DNA of 19,375 nt from JBBQSN01 sp038213835 (GTDB lineage Bacteria > Actinomycetota > Actinomycetes > Actinomycetales > CAWJMD01). Positions 1 to 7,364 of the stretch are shown here, one piece after another; the first letter of the stretch is position 1, and every line of letters begins with the position of its first letter. Made by a program: the position numbers and the translations under genes. The stretch spans positions 1-19,375 of the forward strand of contig JBBQSN010000056.1 in NCBI GenBank assembly GCA_038213835.1, in the 5' to 3' direction. The notes below the pieces were generated by a model. It worked only from the letters and a program-made list of their open reading frames with translations. It ran no database searches and was not told the origin of the DNA.

Positions 1-189
1 GACGTCGTCCTCGCGATCACCGACGGAGCCCTGGCCGCCGACGACCTGATGACGATGACCGATGTCGTGACCGGCGTCGTGCGGCCGCCCACCGGCCGAC
101 CGGTGGTCCTCAAGAGCGTGGGGATGTCGTGGCAGGACCTCGTCGTGGCCGAGGCCGTGGCCGCACACCGACCCCGGAGCCTGGGATGA
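1..189 (+). CDS. Ornithine cyclodeaminase/mu-crystallin family protein, C-terminal end
   Basis: This is the last 62 codons of a gene that begins before the window. The translation contains VVLKSVGMSWQDLVVAEAV, which matches the C-terminal signature of the ornithine cyclodeaminase/mu-crystallin family (KSvG followed by a helix with Q/E-D-L and A-x-A). Members are NAD(P)-binding enzymes that deaminate ornithine to proline, reduce imines, or act on alanine and related amino acids. The substrate cannot be told from this tail. The stop codon is TGA at 187-189. The 254 bp to the next feature hold no convincing gene, only a terminator belonging to the opposite-strand tRNA. Confidence 0.72.
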   Translation, partial: DVVLAITDGALAADDLMTMTDVVTGVVRPPTGRPVVLKSVGMSWQDLVVAEAVAAHRPRSLG

Positions 190-409
190 CGGCACCAGCG
201 GTCCCCCCTTGTCCCGACCTCCTCAGGCCGGCACCCGAGCGAGCGCAGCCTGCGGTCGAGCGCGTTGCCCGCGTGACCAGGGAGGTCCGGCCTGACGATG
301 TGCGGGTGCCGAAGGCCGTCGCGGGCACCGTCCAGGGGACACGCCTCGGACCGATGGTGTGCGTCGGCGCCCCGACCGCCGGCAGATCCTGCGTGGCGGG
401 CAGCACGAA

Positions 410-434
410 GGCCCCGGACCAGTGGTCCGGGGCC
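410..434 (-). terminator. Terminator hairpin of the tRNA-fMet transcript
   Basis: A perfect 11-bp GC-rich stem (410-420 with 424-434) closes a 3-nt loop, starting 9 nt beyond the tRNA 3' end in the minus-strand direction. Only a weak T stretch follows, as is usual for actinobacterial intrinsic terminators. It is also well placed to stop read-through from the upstream plus-strand gene. Confidence 0.75.
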
Positions 435-443
435 CTCGATTCG

Positions 444-517
444 TAGCGGGGGCAGGATTTGAACCTGCGACCTCTGGGTTATGAGCCCAGCGAGCTACCG
501 AGCTGCTCCACCCCGCG
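444..517 (-). tRNA. Initiator tRNA-fMet (anticodon CAU)
   Basis: The minus strand folds as a 74-nt cloverleaf with a GAGC/GCTC D stem, a CTGGG/CCCAG anticodon stem around loop CTCATAA, and a T arm containing GGTTCAAAT. The anticodon CAU lies at 481-483. Three features mark it as an initiator rather than an elongator: an unpaired C1-U72 at the top of the acceptor stem, three consecutive G-C pairs below the anticodon loop, and an A11-U24 pair. The sequence is close to the E. coli initiator. The 3' CCA is not encoded (the next bases are CGA), so CCA must be added after transcription. Confidence 0.95.
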
Positions 518-521
518 TCGT

Positions 522-557
522 GTCTGCAAGGTTACGTCGCGGTGGACGCCAGAGCAA
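522..557 (-). promoter_or_regulatory. Sigma-70-type promoter of tRNA-fMet
   Basis: On the minus strand, TTGCTC (557 to 552) is followed by a 17-bp spacer and TAACCT (534 to 529). This predicts a start near 522, about 5 nt before the mature tRNA 5' end. Spacing and both hexamers fit a housekeeping sigma factor. No start-site data can be seen, so this is inference from sequence. Confidence 0.6.
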
Positions 558-587
558 ATCGGCTGCCCCCGATCACGTCGGGCCGGT

Positions 588-1403
588 TCAGGTCCGGGTG
601 GCCGTCAGCAGCAGGTACTCCCAGCCCATCGTCGTGCCGCCCGCCAGCTCGTCGCCGGCCAGCGCGACCAGGGCCTCGTCCAGGGCAGCGAGCTTCTCGG
701 GGTCCTCGGCGTTGAACCGGTAGGCCATCAGCGTCGGGCCGTAGTGGTCACGGAAGAAGTCGCGGAACTCCTCGGCGGTGGCGAACCGGTCGACCACCAG
801 CGTCTGCCGCATGGCGCTCACCGCGCTCACGCGGTCGCCGAGCAGCTCTCGGACGTGGCCCTCTTCACCCCACAGCGGCGGCGGCTGCACACCGGCCGGT
901 GGCGGGGCGACGAACGGCTTCATGGTCGCGAACAGCCGGCCGATGAAGCCCTGCGGCGTCCAGCTGATCAGGCCGATCCGACCGCCGGGACGAACGACCC
1001 GCACCAGCTCGTCGGCCGCGTCCTGGTGGTGCGGCGCGAACATCACGCCGACGCAGGACAGCACCACGTCGAACTCGCCGTCGGCGAACGGGAGGTGCTC
1101 GGCGTCGGCCTCGCGCCACTCGATGTCGAGCCCGGCGCTCGCCTCTCGTCCCTCGTCGAGCAGGGCCGGTGAGAGGTCGCTGGCCACCACCGTGGCCCCG
1201 GCCTGGGCCGCCGGCACCGACGCGTTACCGGTACCGGCGGCGACGTCGAGCACCCGCTCCCCCGCAGCGACGCCGGCCGCCCGCACCAGCTCCGGCCCCA
1301 GCGTCGGGATCACCTGGTCGGCCACCGCCCCGTAGTCACCGCTGGACCACACCGCGCGGTGCTTGGTCTTCAGTGCGACGTCTGCCTCGTCCGCCATCGT
1401 CAT
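588..1403 (-). CDS. Class I SAM-dependent methyltransferase
   Basis: This 271-aa protein has a Rossmann-type Methyltransf_11/25 domain. Motif I VLDVAAGTGN lies at residues 51-60 and binds S-adenosylmethionine. An acidic strand end follows (ASDLSPALL, about 74-82), then the post-motif EADAEHLPFADGEFDVV (about 98-114) and the VVRPGGRIGL strand (about 136-145). A C-terminal helical region of about 100 residues probably makes up the acceptor pocket, and the acceptor is unknown. The start at 1403 was chosen because GAGAGG lies 7 nt upstream; an in-frame ATG at 1445 gives a 14-residue extension with no ribosome site. The gene is divergent from an HxlR-type regulator across 142 bp, which suggests but does not prove that the regulator controls it. 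Confidence 0.88.
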   Translation of the reverse strand: MTMADEADVALKTKHRAVWSSGDYGAVADQVIPTLGPELVRAAGVAAGERVLDVAAGTGNASVPAAQAGATVVASDLSPALLDEGREASAGLDIEWREADAEHLPFADGEFDVVLSCVGVMFAPHHQDAADELVRVVRPGGRIGLISWTPQGFIGRLFATMKPFVAPPPAGVQPPPLWGEEGHVRELLGDRVSAVSAMRQTLVVDRFATAEEFRDFFRDHYGPTLMAYRFNAEDPEKLAALDEALVALAGDELAGGTTMGWEYLLLTATRT

Positions 1404-1450
1404 CGTCTCGCCTCTCGTCGTCGAGCACCCCCGCCCGAGGTGCACCAGCG

Positions 1451-1456
1451 ACGTTA
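1451..1456 (-). promoter_or_regulatory. Possible -10 box for the methyltransferase gene
   Basis: TAACGT reads on the minus strand 47 nt upstream of the chosen start, predicting a transcription start near 1444. No good -35 hexamer is seen at 17-18 bp, so the call is weak. It sits in the intergenic region shared with the HxlR-type gene. Confidence 0.3.
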
Positions 1457-1532
1457 CGAGCGCGGAGGCGCCGCCCCCAGTTCCGGATCTGTACCGGCCC
1501 TTCGTTCCCTACCGCCGCCGAGCGCCCGGGCC

Positions 1533-1538
1533 TAGCCT
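1533..1538 (+). promoter_or_regulatory. -10 box for a leaderless HxlR-type transcript
   Basis: TAGCCT fits the actinobacterial TANNNT -10 consensus and ends 7 nt before the ATG of the next gene, which has no Shine-Dalgarno sequence. A transcript starting at or next to the ATG is the simplest reading. Confidence 0.5.
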
Positions 1539-1545
1539 GACGATC

Positions 1546-2256
1546 ATGGGCGCCCCGTACCGGCAGTTCTGCCCCGTCGCCAAGGCGATGGAGCTGCTCG
1601 ACGAGCGCTGGACGCTGCTCCTGGTGCGCGAGCTGGTGATCGGCAGCGAGCGGTTCAACGACCTGCGCCGCGGCCTGCCACGGATGTCACCCGCCCTGCT
1701 GTCCAAGCGGCTGCAGCTGCTCACCCGGGCGGGCGTGGTCGAGCGCGTGGTCGAGGGCAAGGACGTCCGGTACCGCCTCACCGAGGCAGGTCAGGAACTG
1801 CGTCCCGTCGTCGAGGCGCTCGGCATGTGGGGCACCCGGTGGATCGGCGAGCTCGGCGAGGCCGACCTCGACCCCCACCTGCTGATGTGGGACGTGCACC
1901 GCAACGTGCTCGACGACGCGGTGCCACCGGGGCGCACCGTGGTGCGGTTCGCCTTCACCGACGTTCCCGCCGCAGCATCGCGGTGGTGGCTCGTCATCAA
2001 CGCCGGCGACACCGACGTGTGCGACGAGGACCCCGGGCACGAGGTCGACCTCGTCGTCACCACCACCCTGGACACCCTGACCCGCGTCTGGCGCGGCGAC
2101 CTGCCCTGGGGCACGGCCCAGCACCACGGGGACCTCGAGGTCGAGGGCCCCAGCGAATTGAGACGTCAGCTGCCGCAGTGGTTCCGGCTGGCCACCTTCG
2201 CCGCGGTCCCCCGCGGCGAAGGCGCCTCCGTCACGGTGCCGGCGTCGGCGCGCTGA
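1546..2256 (+). CDS. HxlR-type winged-helix regulator with C-terminal SCP2-like domain
   Basis: This is a 236-aa protein. Residues 1-100 form an HxlR/MarR-like winged helix: FCPVAKAMELLDERWTLLLV with the family's conserved cysteine at residue 9, then FNDLRRGLPRMSPALLSKRL as the recognition helix region and a RYRLTEAG wing. Typical HxlR proteins are about 110 aa. The extra C-terminal half (about 105-225, with VDLVVTTTLDTLTRVWRGDL) resembles an SCP2-like lipid-binding fold and may sense a hydrophobic ligand, which is inference. The start is the ATG at 1546, where the family alignment begins and a -10 box sits just upstream. The 3' end overlaps the convergent UPF0182 gene by 26 bp. Its likeliest targets are itself and the divergent methyltransferase. 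Confidence 0.88.
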   Translation: MGAPYRQFCPVAKAMELLDERWTLLLVRELVIGSERFNDLRRGLPRMSPALLSKRLQLLTRAGVVERVVEGKDVRYRLTEAGQELRPVVEALGMWGTRWIGELGEADLDPHLLMWDVHRNVLDDAVPPGRTVVRFAFTDVPAAASRWWLVINAGDTDVCDEDPGHEVDLVVTTTLDTLTRVWRGDLPWGTAQHHGDLEVEGPSELRRQLPQWFRLATFAAVPRGEGASVTVPASAR

Positions 2257-5185
2257 GCTCGTCCTGCGCCTCTGTGGCCGCCGCCACGGCGTCGGACAGC
2301 TTTTGCTGCGCCTCGCCGTAGGCGGTGAAGTCCTGAGCCGCCAGGGCCTCCTGCGACTCGGTCAGCGCCTCGCCCGCGGCCTCGAGGGCCTGGGCCAGCC
2401 GCTGCTGGGCGTCCTGCTCCTCCGGAGCCGGGGTCTCGCCGTCCGGCTCGGCGCCGGGTGTGCCGGCGTCGCCGGCGGTCGCGCCCGAGTCTCCGCCGAA
2501 GACCTGGTCGAGGGCCTCGTCCAGGGTGTCGGCGTACCCGATGTCGCCGCCGAAGGCCACCAGCACCTTGCGCAGCAACGGGTACGACGTGCCCTCGGTG
2601 GAGCGCACGTACACCGGCTGCACGTACAGCAGGCCGCCGCCGACAGGCGCGGTGAGCAGGTTGCCGAGGAGCACGTCGGAGTTGCCGTCGCGCAGCCGGT
2701 TCAGGTCGAACTGCACCGTGGGCTCGGAGTTGAAGTCGTTCTGCACCTGCCCCGGACCCGCGACCGCCTGGTCGCGGGGCAGCTGGAGCAGCCGCAGCGT
2801 GCCGTACCCCTCGGCCCGCACCCCCGACTCGGCGCCGGCGTCGGCGTCGGCCGCGAGGAAGCCGGTGAGGACGTTGGAACGGTTCTCCGACGTCGCCCGG
2901 GGGATGAACGTCGACGTCAGCGAGAACGCCGGCGTCTCCTGCCCGGGCATCTGCAGCGTCAGGTAGTACGGCGGCTGGTTCACGCCGTCGCCCTGCGCGG
3001 CCTGGGTGGCCCGGGTCGTCGGGTCCTCCGGCACCTGCCACGCGTCCTGGCCGGAGAAGAACTCGCCCGGGTCGGTGACGTGGTACCGGCTGAGCACCTC
3101 GCGCTGCACCTTGAACAGGTCCTCGGGGTCGCGCAGGTGGCTCATCAGCGGACCGTTGATCTCCGAGAGCGGCCGCACCGCACCGGGGAACGCGTTCCGC
3201 CAGGCCTTGAGGATCGGCTCGTCCTCGTCCCAGGCGTACAGGTCGACGCTGCCGTCGTAGGCGTCGACGGTCGCCTTCACCGAGTTCCGGATGTAGTTGA
3301 CCTCGCCCTGCGGAGTGACCACCGCACCACCCGTCGTGGACGTGAGCGAGTCGGCCGTGGCGTCCTCCAGCGGCTGCAGGTCCGAGTACGGGTAGGCGTT
3401 CGACGTCGTGTACGCGTCGACGATCCACTTCACCCGACCGTCGACGACCGCCGGGTAGGGGTCGCCGTCCAGGGTCAGGAACGGCGCCACCTTCTCGACC
3501 CGCTCGCGGGGCGTGCGGTCGTACAGGATCTGCGAGTCCCGGTTCACCGTGTCCGACAGCAGGATGTTCTGGTCGCGGAACTTCACCGCGTAGAGCAGCC
3601 GGGTCAGTGGGTCGCCGACGTTCGGACCGCCGTCACCGTCGAAGGTGTTCTCGGCCTGCCCCGAGGCACCGGGGCCATCGGTCGGGAAGTCGAGCTCGCG
3701 CGGCTCCGCGTCCTCGGGTGCGCCCACGATCGAGAACTGGCGGGCCAGCTCACCGAAGTAGATCCGCTGCTCGAACTCGCCCAGGGCCCCGCGGGACGGG
3801 ATGCCCTGCTGGAAGAACGCCGGAGCGCCGTCCTCGCTGCGCTGGTTGCCGTAGGCCGCGACCACGCCGAAGCCGTGCGTGTAGACCGTGTGGTCGTTGA
3901 CCCAGTTGCGCTGGCTGCCGGACAGCCCGCCGATGTCGAGCTCGCGCACCGCGATCACGGTGTCGCGCACCTCGCCGTCGATCTCGTAGCGGCCGACGTC
4001 GAGCGAGTCCGGGAAGTTGTAGTACTGCTTGTTCCGCTGCAGCTGGCGGTATGCGGGGCTCACCAGGGCGGGGTCGAGCAGCCGGAGGCTGGCGGTCGTC
4101 ACGGCGTCCTCGGCCAGGCCGTTGCGGTCGCCCTTGGTCTCCGGCGTGAAGGGGTCGACCTGGACGTCCTCGAGGCCGTACGCGGCGCGGGTCGCCTCGA
4201 TGTTGCGCTGCAGGTACGGGGACTCCTTGGTCTGAAGGCTCGGCCGCACCGTGGCGAACTGGATCAGCGCCGGGTACACCGCACCGATCACGATCGCCGC
4301 CACCACCATGAGCGCGATGCCGTAGATCGGCAGCCGCCAGGTGCCGCGCACCACCGGGACGATGAACAGGATCGCCACCGTGATCGCGATCATCGCCAGG
4401 ATGGTCTTGGCCTGCAGCACGGCGTTGACACCGGTGTACGTGGCACCGGTGATGAGGTCGCCGTCCTCCGTCAGCAGCGAGTACCGGTCCAGCCAGTACG
4501 TGCCGGCCTGCACCAGCAGCAGCCCGGCCGCCAGCAGCGCGATGTGCCGACGGGCCGCGCTCGTGGTGCGAGCGCCCCTGGCCTGCAACCGGATCCCGCC
4601 GTACAGGTAGTGCGTGGCCACGGCCGCGAGCAGCGCGAGCACCAGCACCGCGGTGAGGAACCCGGTGGTCAGCCGCAGCAGCGGGAGCGTGAAGACGAAG
4701 AAGCCGATGTCCAGGCCGAACTGCGGGTCGCGCTCGCCGAACGGCTCCCGGTTGATGAACAGCAGCACGGTCTGCCAGCGCTGGGCGAGCGCCGATCCGG
4801 CGAACAGGGCGAGGCCGGCGGGCAGTGCGATCAGCACCAGCCGGCGCAGCGGCTCGAGGCTCTCGCGGTAGCGGTCCAGGCTGGCCTGCTCGTCGTCGAC
4901 CGGCGCGTAGACGGGGCGAGAGCGGTACCCGATCAGCAGGCTCGACGCCACGGCACCTGCCATCAGAGCCGCGCCGACGACGAAGAGCACGCCCTGCCAG
5001 AGCAGCATCGTCGTGAACACCTGGCGGAACCCGAGCTGGTCGAACCAGAGCACCTCGGTCCACAGGTTCGCCACCAGGGACAGCAGCAGGACCAGCGCGC
5101 CCAGGATCACCAGCGTGGTGGCCAGGGGCGAGCGTCGGCCCCGGGGCGGTCGGGCCGGACGGCGGGGGACGGCGGCAAAGCTCAC
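2231..5185 (-). CDS. UPF0182 family seven-helix membrane protein
   Basis: This is a 984-aa protein. A short basic N-terminus is followed by seven predicted membrane helices, roughly at residues 21-42, 57-86, 114-134, 161-195, 211-232, 258-280 and 286-310. A large soluble region of about 570 residues follows and is expected outside the membrane. The order and length match UPF0182 (M. tuberculosis Rv3193c is a member). Its biochemical role is unknown. The last 100 residues are rich in Ala, Glu, Gln and Pro, and part could form a coiled coil (about 925-975). The start is GTG at 5185, with GAGGAA upstream at a spacing of about 9 nt; the next gene lies divergent. The stop lies inside the convergent HxlR-type gene. 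Confidence 0.92.
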   Translation of the reverse strand: MSFAAVPRRPARPPRGRRSPLATTLVILGALVLLLSLVANLWTEVLWFDQLGFRQVFTTMLLWQGVLFVVGAALMAGAVASSLLIGYRSRPVYAPVDDEQASLDRYRESLEPLRRLVLIALPAGLALFAGSALAQRWQTVLLFINREPFGERDPQFGLDIGFFVFTLPLLRLTTGFLTAVLVLALLAAVATHYLYGGIRLQARGARTTSAARRHIALLAAGLLLVQAGTYWLDRYSLLTEDGDLITGATYTGVNAVLQAKTILAMIAITVAILFIVPVVRGTWRLPIYGIALMVVAAIVIGAVYPALIQFATVRPSLQTKESPYLQRNIEATRAAYGLEDVQVDPFTPETKGDRNGLAEDAVTTASLRLLDPALVSPAYRQLQRNKQYYNFPDSLDVGRYEIDGEVRDTVIAVRELDIGGLSGSQRNWVNDHTVYTHGFGVVAAYGNQRSEDGAPAFFQQGIPSRGALGEFEQRIYFGELARQFSIVGAPEDAEPRELDFPTDGPGASGQAENTFDGDGGPNVGDPLTRLLYAVKFRDQNILLSDTVNRDSQILYDRTPRERVEKVAPFLTLDGDPYPAVVDGRVKWIVDAYTTSNAYPYSDLQPLEDATADSLTSTTGGAVVTPQGEVNYIRNSVKATVDAYDGSVDLYAWDEDEPILKAWRNAFPGAVRPLSEINGPLMSHLRDPEDLFKVQREVLSRYHVTDPGEFFSGQDAWQVPEDPTTRATQAAQGDGVNQPPYYLTLQMPGQETPAFSLTSTFIPRATSENRSNVLTGFLAADADAGAESGVRAEGYGTLRLLQLPRDQAVAGPGQVQNDFNSEPTVQFDLNRLRDGNSDVLLGNLLTAPVGGGLLYVQPVYVRSTEGTSYPLLRKVLVAFGGDIGYADTLDEALDQVFGGDSGATAGDAGTPGAEPDGETPAPEEQDAQQRLAQALEAAGEALTESQEALAAQDFTAYGEAQQKLSDAVAAATEAQDELSAPTPAP

Positions 5186-5317
5186 GGCGCGGGTTCCTCG
5201 GGTCTCTCGTCGTACGGGGGGTCGGTCTGCGACGACGGCACTGGCCGCCGGTCGGTCGGGACTGCGGGGGTGGCGGCGGGCAGGGCGGGGTGGTGCCGCA
5301 AGCCTCGCACGGCGTGC

Positions 5318-5323
5318 CAGGAT
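5318..5323 (+). promoter_or_regulatory. -10-like box for a leaderless PPA1309 transcript
   Basis: CAGGAT ends 6 nt before the GTG start and there is no Shine-Dalgarno sequence. The first base departs from TANNNT, so this box is weaker than the one before the HxlR-type gene. Confidence 0.35.
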
Positions 5324-5329
5324 CGACCC

Positions 5330-5926
5330 GTGCCGCAGGACGATCGCAACGCGACAGAGACCTCGACGGGGTCTGCCCCGAGCAGCCCGCCGACCACCAG
5401 AGCCAGCCCGCTCGACCGCGCCGTGCGCGAGCTCGAGCGGCACGTGGCCCGTGGAGGCTGGGACGGTCCGCTGCGGGTGTTCGCACTGATCCGCACCGCC
5501 GACGCGATCACGGCCGATCCGGCGCTGCGCGAGCAGCTGCCCCCCGACCTGGTGGCCACGGCCGACGCCGACCCGAGCAGCATCACCTCGGTCGAGCAGG
5601 AGGGCCTGCCTGAGGGCGAGAGCATCGAGGACGTCCTGGGCCGGATCGCCTGGCCCGACACGGTGCATGGCGCCGCCATGGTGGTCGAGCGGTTCGTCGT
5701 GCCGCCGGAGGCCGAGCGCGACCTGCCCGCCGACACGGACGAGGCGCTGCGGCTGCTGCTGGAGCACCCGGCACGACAGGACGTGCGGCTGGCGGTCGGC
5801 GTGCTTCGCGACGGGACGTCGTCGTGCGCGGTGCGGTCGCGCTCGGCCGACGAGGACTTCTCCGTGGGCACCGGTGCCGACGTGGCTCCCGGCCTGGTCG
5901 CGGCCCTGCTCGCCACGCTGCACTGA
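5330..5926 (+). CDS. PPA1309 family protein
   Basis: This 198-aa soluble protein has a low-complexity Ser/Thr/Pro N-terminus (about residues 8-25), then LDRAVRELERHVARGGWDGPLRVFALIRT, which is typical of the actinobacterial PPA1309 family. The C-terminal half carries VERFVVPPEAE and VRLAVGVLRDGTSSCAVR. The function is not known. It starts at GTG 5330, where family similarity begins, 144 bp from the divergent UPF0182 start. The frame stays open far upstream, but that stretch is the antisense shadow of UPF0182. Its place between the UPF0182 and PDZ/S16 genes is common in actinobacteria. Confidence 0.85.
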   Translation: MPQDDRNATETSTGSAPSSPPTTRASPLDRAVRELERHVARGGWDGPLRVFALIRTADAITADPALREQLPPDLVATADADPSSITSVEQEGLPEGESIEDVLGRIAWPDTVHGAAMVVERFVVPPEAERDLPADTDEALRLLLEHPARQDVRLAVGVLRDGTSSCAVRSRSADEDFSVGTGADVAPGLVAALLATLH

Positions 5927-5939
5927 CCGGGCCCGCCAT

Positions 5940-5965
5940 GCGCAGCTGACCCCACGACGCTGCGC
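5940..5965. terminator. Weak inverted repeat between convergent genes
   Basis: GCGCAGC (5940-5946) and GCTGCGC (5959-5965) form a 7-bp stem with a 12-nt loop in the 58-bp gap between the PPA1309 and PDZ/S16 stops. A competing pair, TGACCCC (5947-5953) with GGGGTCA (5981-5987), also exists. No T-run is present, so this is a weak terminator candidate. Confidence 0.35.
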
Positions 5966-5984
5966 CGCAACGGGTTCTGAGGGG

Positions 5985-7211
5985 TCATGACGTGCAGGTG
6001 GGCAGGGCGTCGATGGCGGAGGGGTCGTTGCTGCCGATCGCCTCGACGGCGTCACGCGCCTGCTCGAGGGTCTCGACCCGCACTACCCGCAGGCCGTCCG
6101 GGACGTGCCCGACGACCTCGTTGCAGTTGTCGGCGGGCGCCAGGAACCACTGCGCCCCAGCGCCCTTCGCGCCGACGAGCTTCTGCTGGATACCGCCGAT
6201 CGGGCCGACCGCTCCGTCGGAGTCCATCGTGCCCGTGCCGGCGATCCGCTCGCCGCCGGTCATCTCGCCGGGGGTGAGCTTGTCGACGATGCCGAGGGCG
6301 AAGATCATGCCGGCGCTGGGGCCGCCGATGTCCTCGATCCGGATCGCCACCTCGAACGGGAGCTCGTAGGTGGGGTCGATGAACACGCCCATCACGGTGC
6401 GGCCGTCGGCCTCGCTCGTGGGGAAGCTGACCTCCTGCGCCTCGCCGCCCCGGGTGAACCCGATCGTGACGTCGTCGCCCGGTTCGACCTCCTGCAGCGC
6501 GTCCCGCAGCTCCGGCAGGTCGACGACCGCCGTGCCCGCGACCGACGTGACGACGTCGCCGGCCTCGAGCTGCCCGACCGCACGCGAGTCCTCGGTGAAG
6601 GCGTCGACGGTCAGCGTGGTGGGGACCTGGACGTCGAGCTCGCCCATGGCGGCGACCGTGGCCTGCTCCTGCGAGGTCACCATCTCCTGCGCGTTGCGCT
6701 CGTCGACGTCGTCCTCGCTGACCTGCGGCGGGAACACCTCGTCGACAGGGCGCACCGCGATGCTCGGGTCGACCCACCCGCGCAGGACGTCCCACACCGT
6801 GCTGCGCGAGCCGGGACCACCGGTGACGCGCACGGTCAGCAGATCGAGCGTGCCGGAGGTGGAGTAGGTGTCGCGGCCCTCGATCGAGATGAGCGGCGTG
6901 CCGTCGGGGTCGGAGAGCACGTCGAGCACCGGACCGGGACGCATCAGCGCGTAGGGCAGCGGCAGCAGCGACACCACGGCCATCAGGACGATGGCAGCCA
7001 CCCCGCTGATCACCATGGTCCAGGTGCGCTGGTCCATCCGCGGCGGCGCCTCGTACCCGTCGGCGGCGTCCTGGAAGGCTCCCCCGCCGTCAGCCGGCGT
7101 CGTGCCGTAGACGTCGTCGGCCGCAGTGGTCCTTCGCAGCGACCGGGGCTGCTCGATCGGGGTCGGAGTGGGCCATCCCTCGGCAGCGGGCTCGGGAGGG
7201 TGGCTGCTCAC
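5985..7211 (-). CDS. Membrane-anchored PDZ / S16 (Lon-like) serine protease, YlbL type
   Basis: This 408-aa protein has a disordered cytoplasmic N-terminus (1-60), one membrane helix (about 64-88), an extracytoplasmic linker, a PDZ domain (about 205-262) and an S16 Lon-like protease domain (about 285-395). The catalytic pair is visible: Ser299 in GGPSAGM and Lys344 in GGIQQKLVGAKGAGA, 45 residues apart, much as in Lon. The family (B. subtilis YlbL; M. tuberculosis Rv3194c) is an ATP-independent envelope protease; its substrates here are unknown. It starts at GTG 7211 with GAGGAGG 4 nt upstream. A TAGGCT -10-like box at 7335-7330 could drive it with a leader of about 110 nt. The C-terminus has two Cys residues (363 and 406). 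Confidence 0.93.
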   Translation of the reverse strand: MSSHPPEPAAEGWPTPTPIEQPRSLRRTTAADDVYGTTPADGGGAFQDAADGYEAPPRMDQRTWTMVISGVAAIVLMAVVSLLPLPYALMRPGPVLDVLSDPDGTPLISIEGRDTYSTSGTLDLLTVRVTGGPGSRSTVWDVLRGWVDPSIAVRPVDEVFPPQVSEDDVDERNAQEMVTSQEQATVAAMGELDVQVPTTLTVDAFTEDSRAVGQLEAGDVVTSVAGTAVVDLPELRDALQEVEPGDDVTIGFTRGGEAQEVSFPTSEADGRTVMGVFIDPTYELPFEVAIRIEDIGGPSAGMIFALGIVDKLTPGEMTGGERIAGTGTMDSDGAVGPIGGIQQKLVGAKGAGAQWFLAPADNCNEVVGHVPDGLRVVRVETLEQARDAVEAIGSNDPSAIDALPTCTS

Positions 7212-7364
7212 GTGTCCTCCTCGGTCCGCGCGGGGAGCTCGACCGCACGGGGACCGTCCGGGCGTCGAGAACCTGAACGGCTCCCGCTCACCGTGAGTTC
7301 CCCCGCCCCGTCGCCGCGCGCACGTGCTCAGCCTACGTGGCAGCCTCGCGCGGGACCGACCCGC
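7212..7364 (-). promoter_or_regulatory. Upstream region of the PDZ/S16 gene
   Basis: This 153-bp gap holds no gene. It contains a -10-like TAGGCT reading on the minus strand at 7335-7330, overlapping CACGTG at 7321-7326, and a short palindrome CTCAC-C-GTGAG at 7287-7297 that could be a protein-binding site. No convincing -35 box is seen. Confidence 0.3.

Noticed and set aside
217..310. Scattered complementary segments (ACCTCC/GGAGGT, CAGGCC/GGCCTG, GGCACCCG/CGGGTGCC) between the first gene and the tRNA, which might suggest a small RNA.
   Set aside because: The segments occur in the same order on both sides, so they cannot nest into one stem, and matches this short are expected by chance at this GC content.
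588..1335. Several plus-strand open frames opposite the methyltransferase, and open frames around 129-446.
   Set aside because: They are shadows or non-coding: no motifs, biased composition, and in the second case overlap with the terminator hairpin and the end of the cyclodeaminase-like gene.
2303..5329. A long plus-strand open frame opposite the UPF0182 gene that runs into the PPA1309 gene.
   Set aside because: It is antisense to a well-recognised membrane protein and has His/Arg/Val/Gly-rich composition with no family match. GC-rich third positions keep the frame open. Only the last 198 codons (from 5330) are real.
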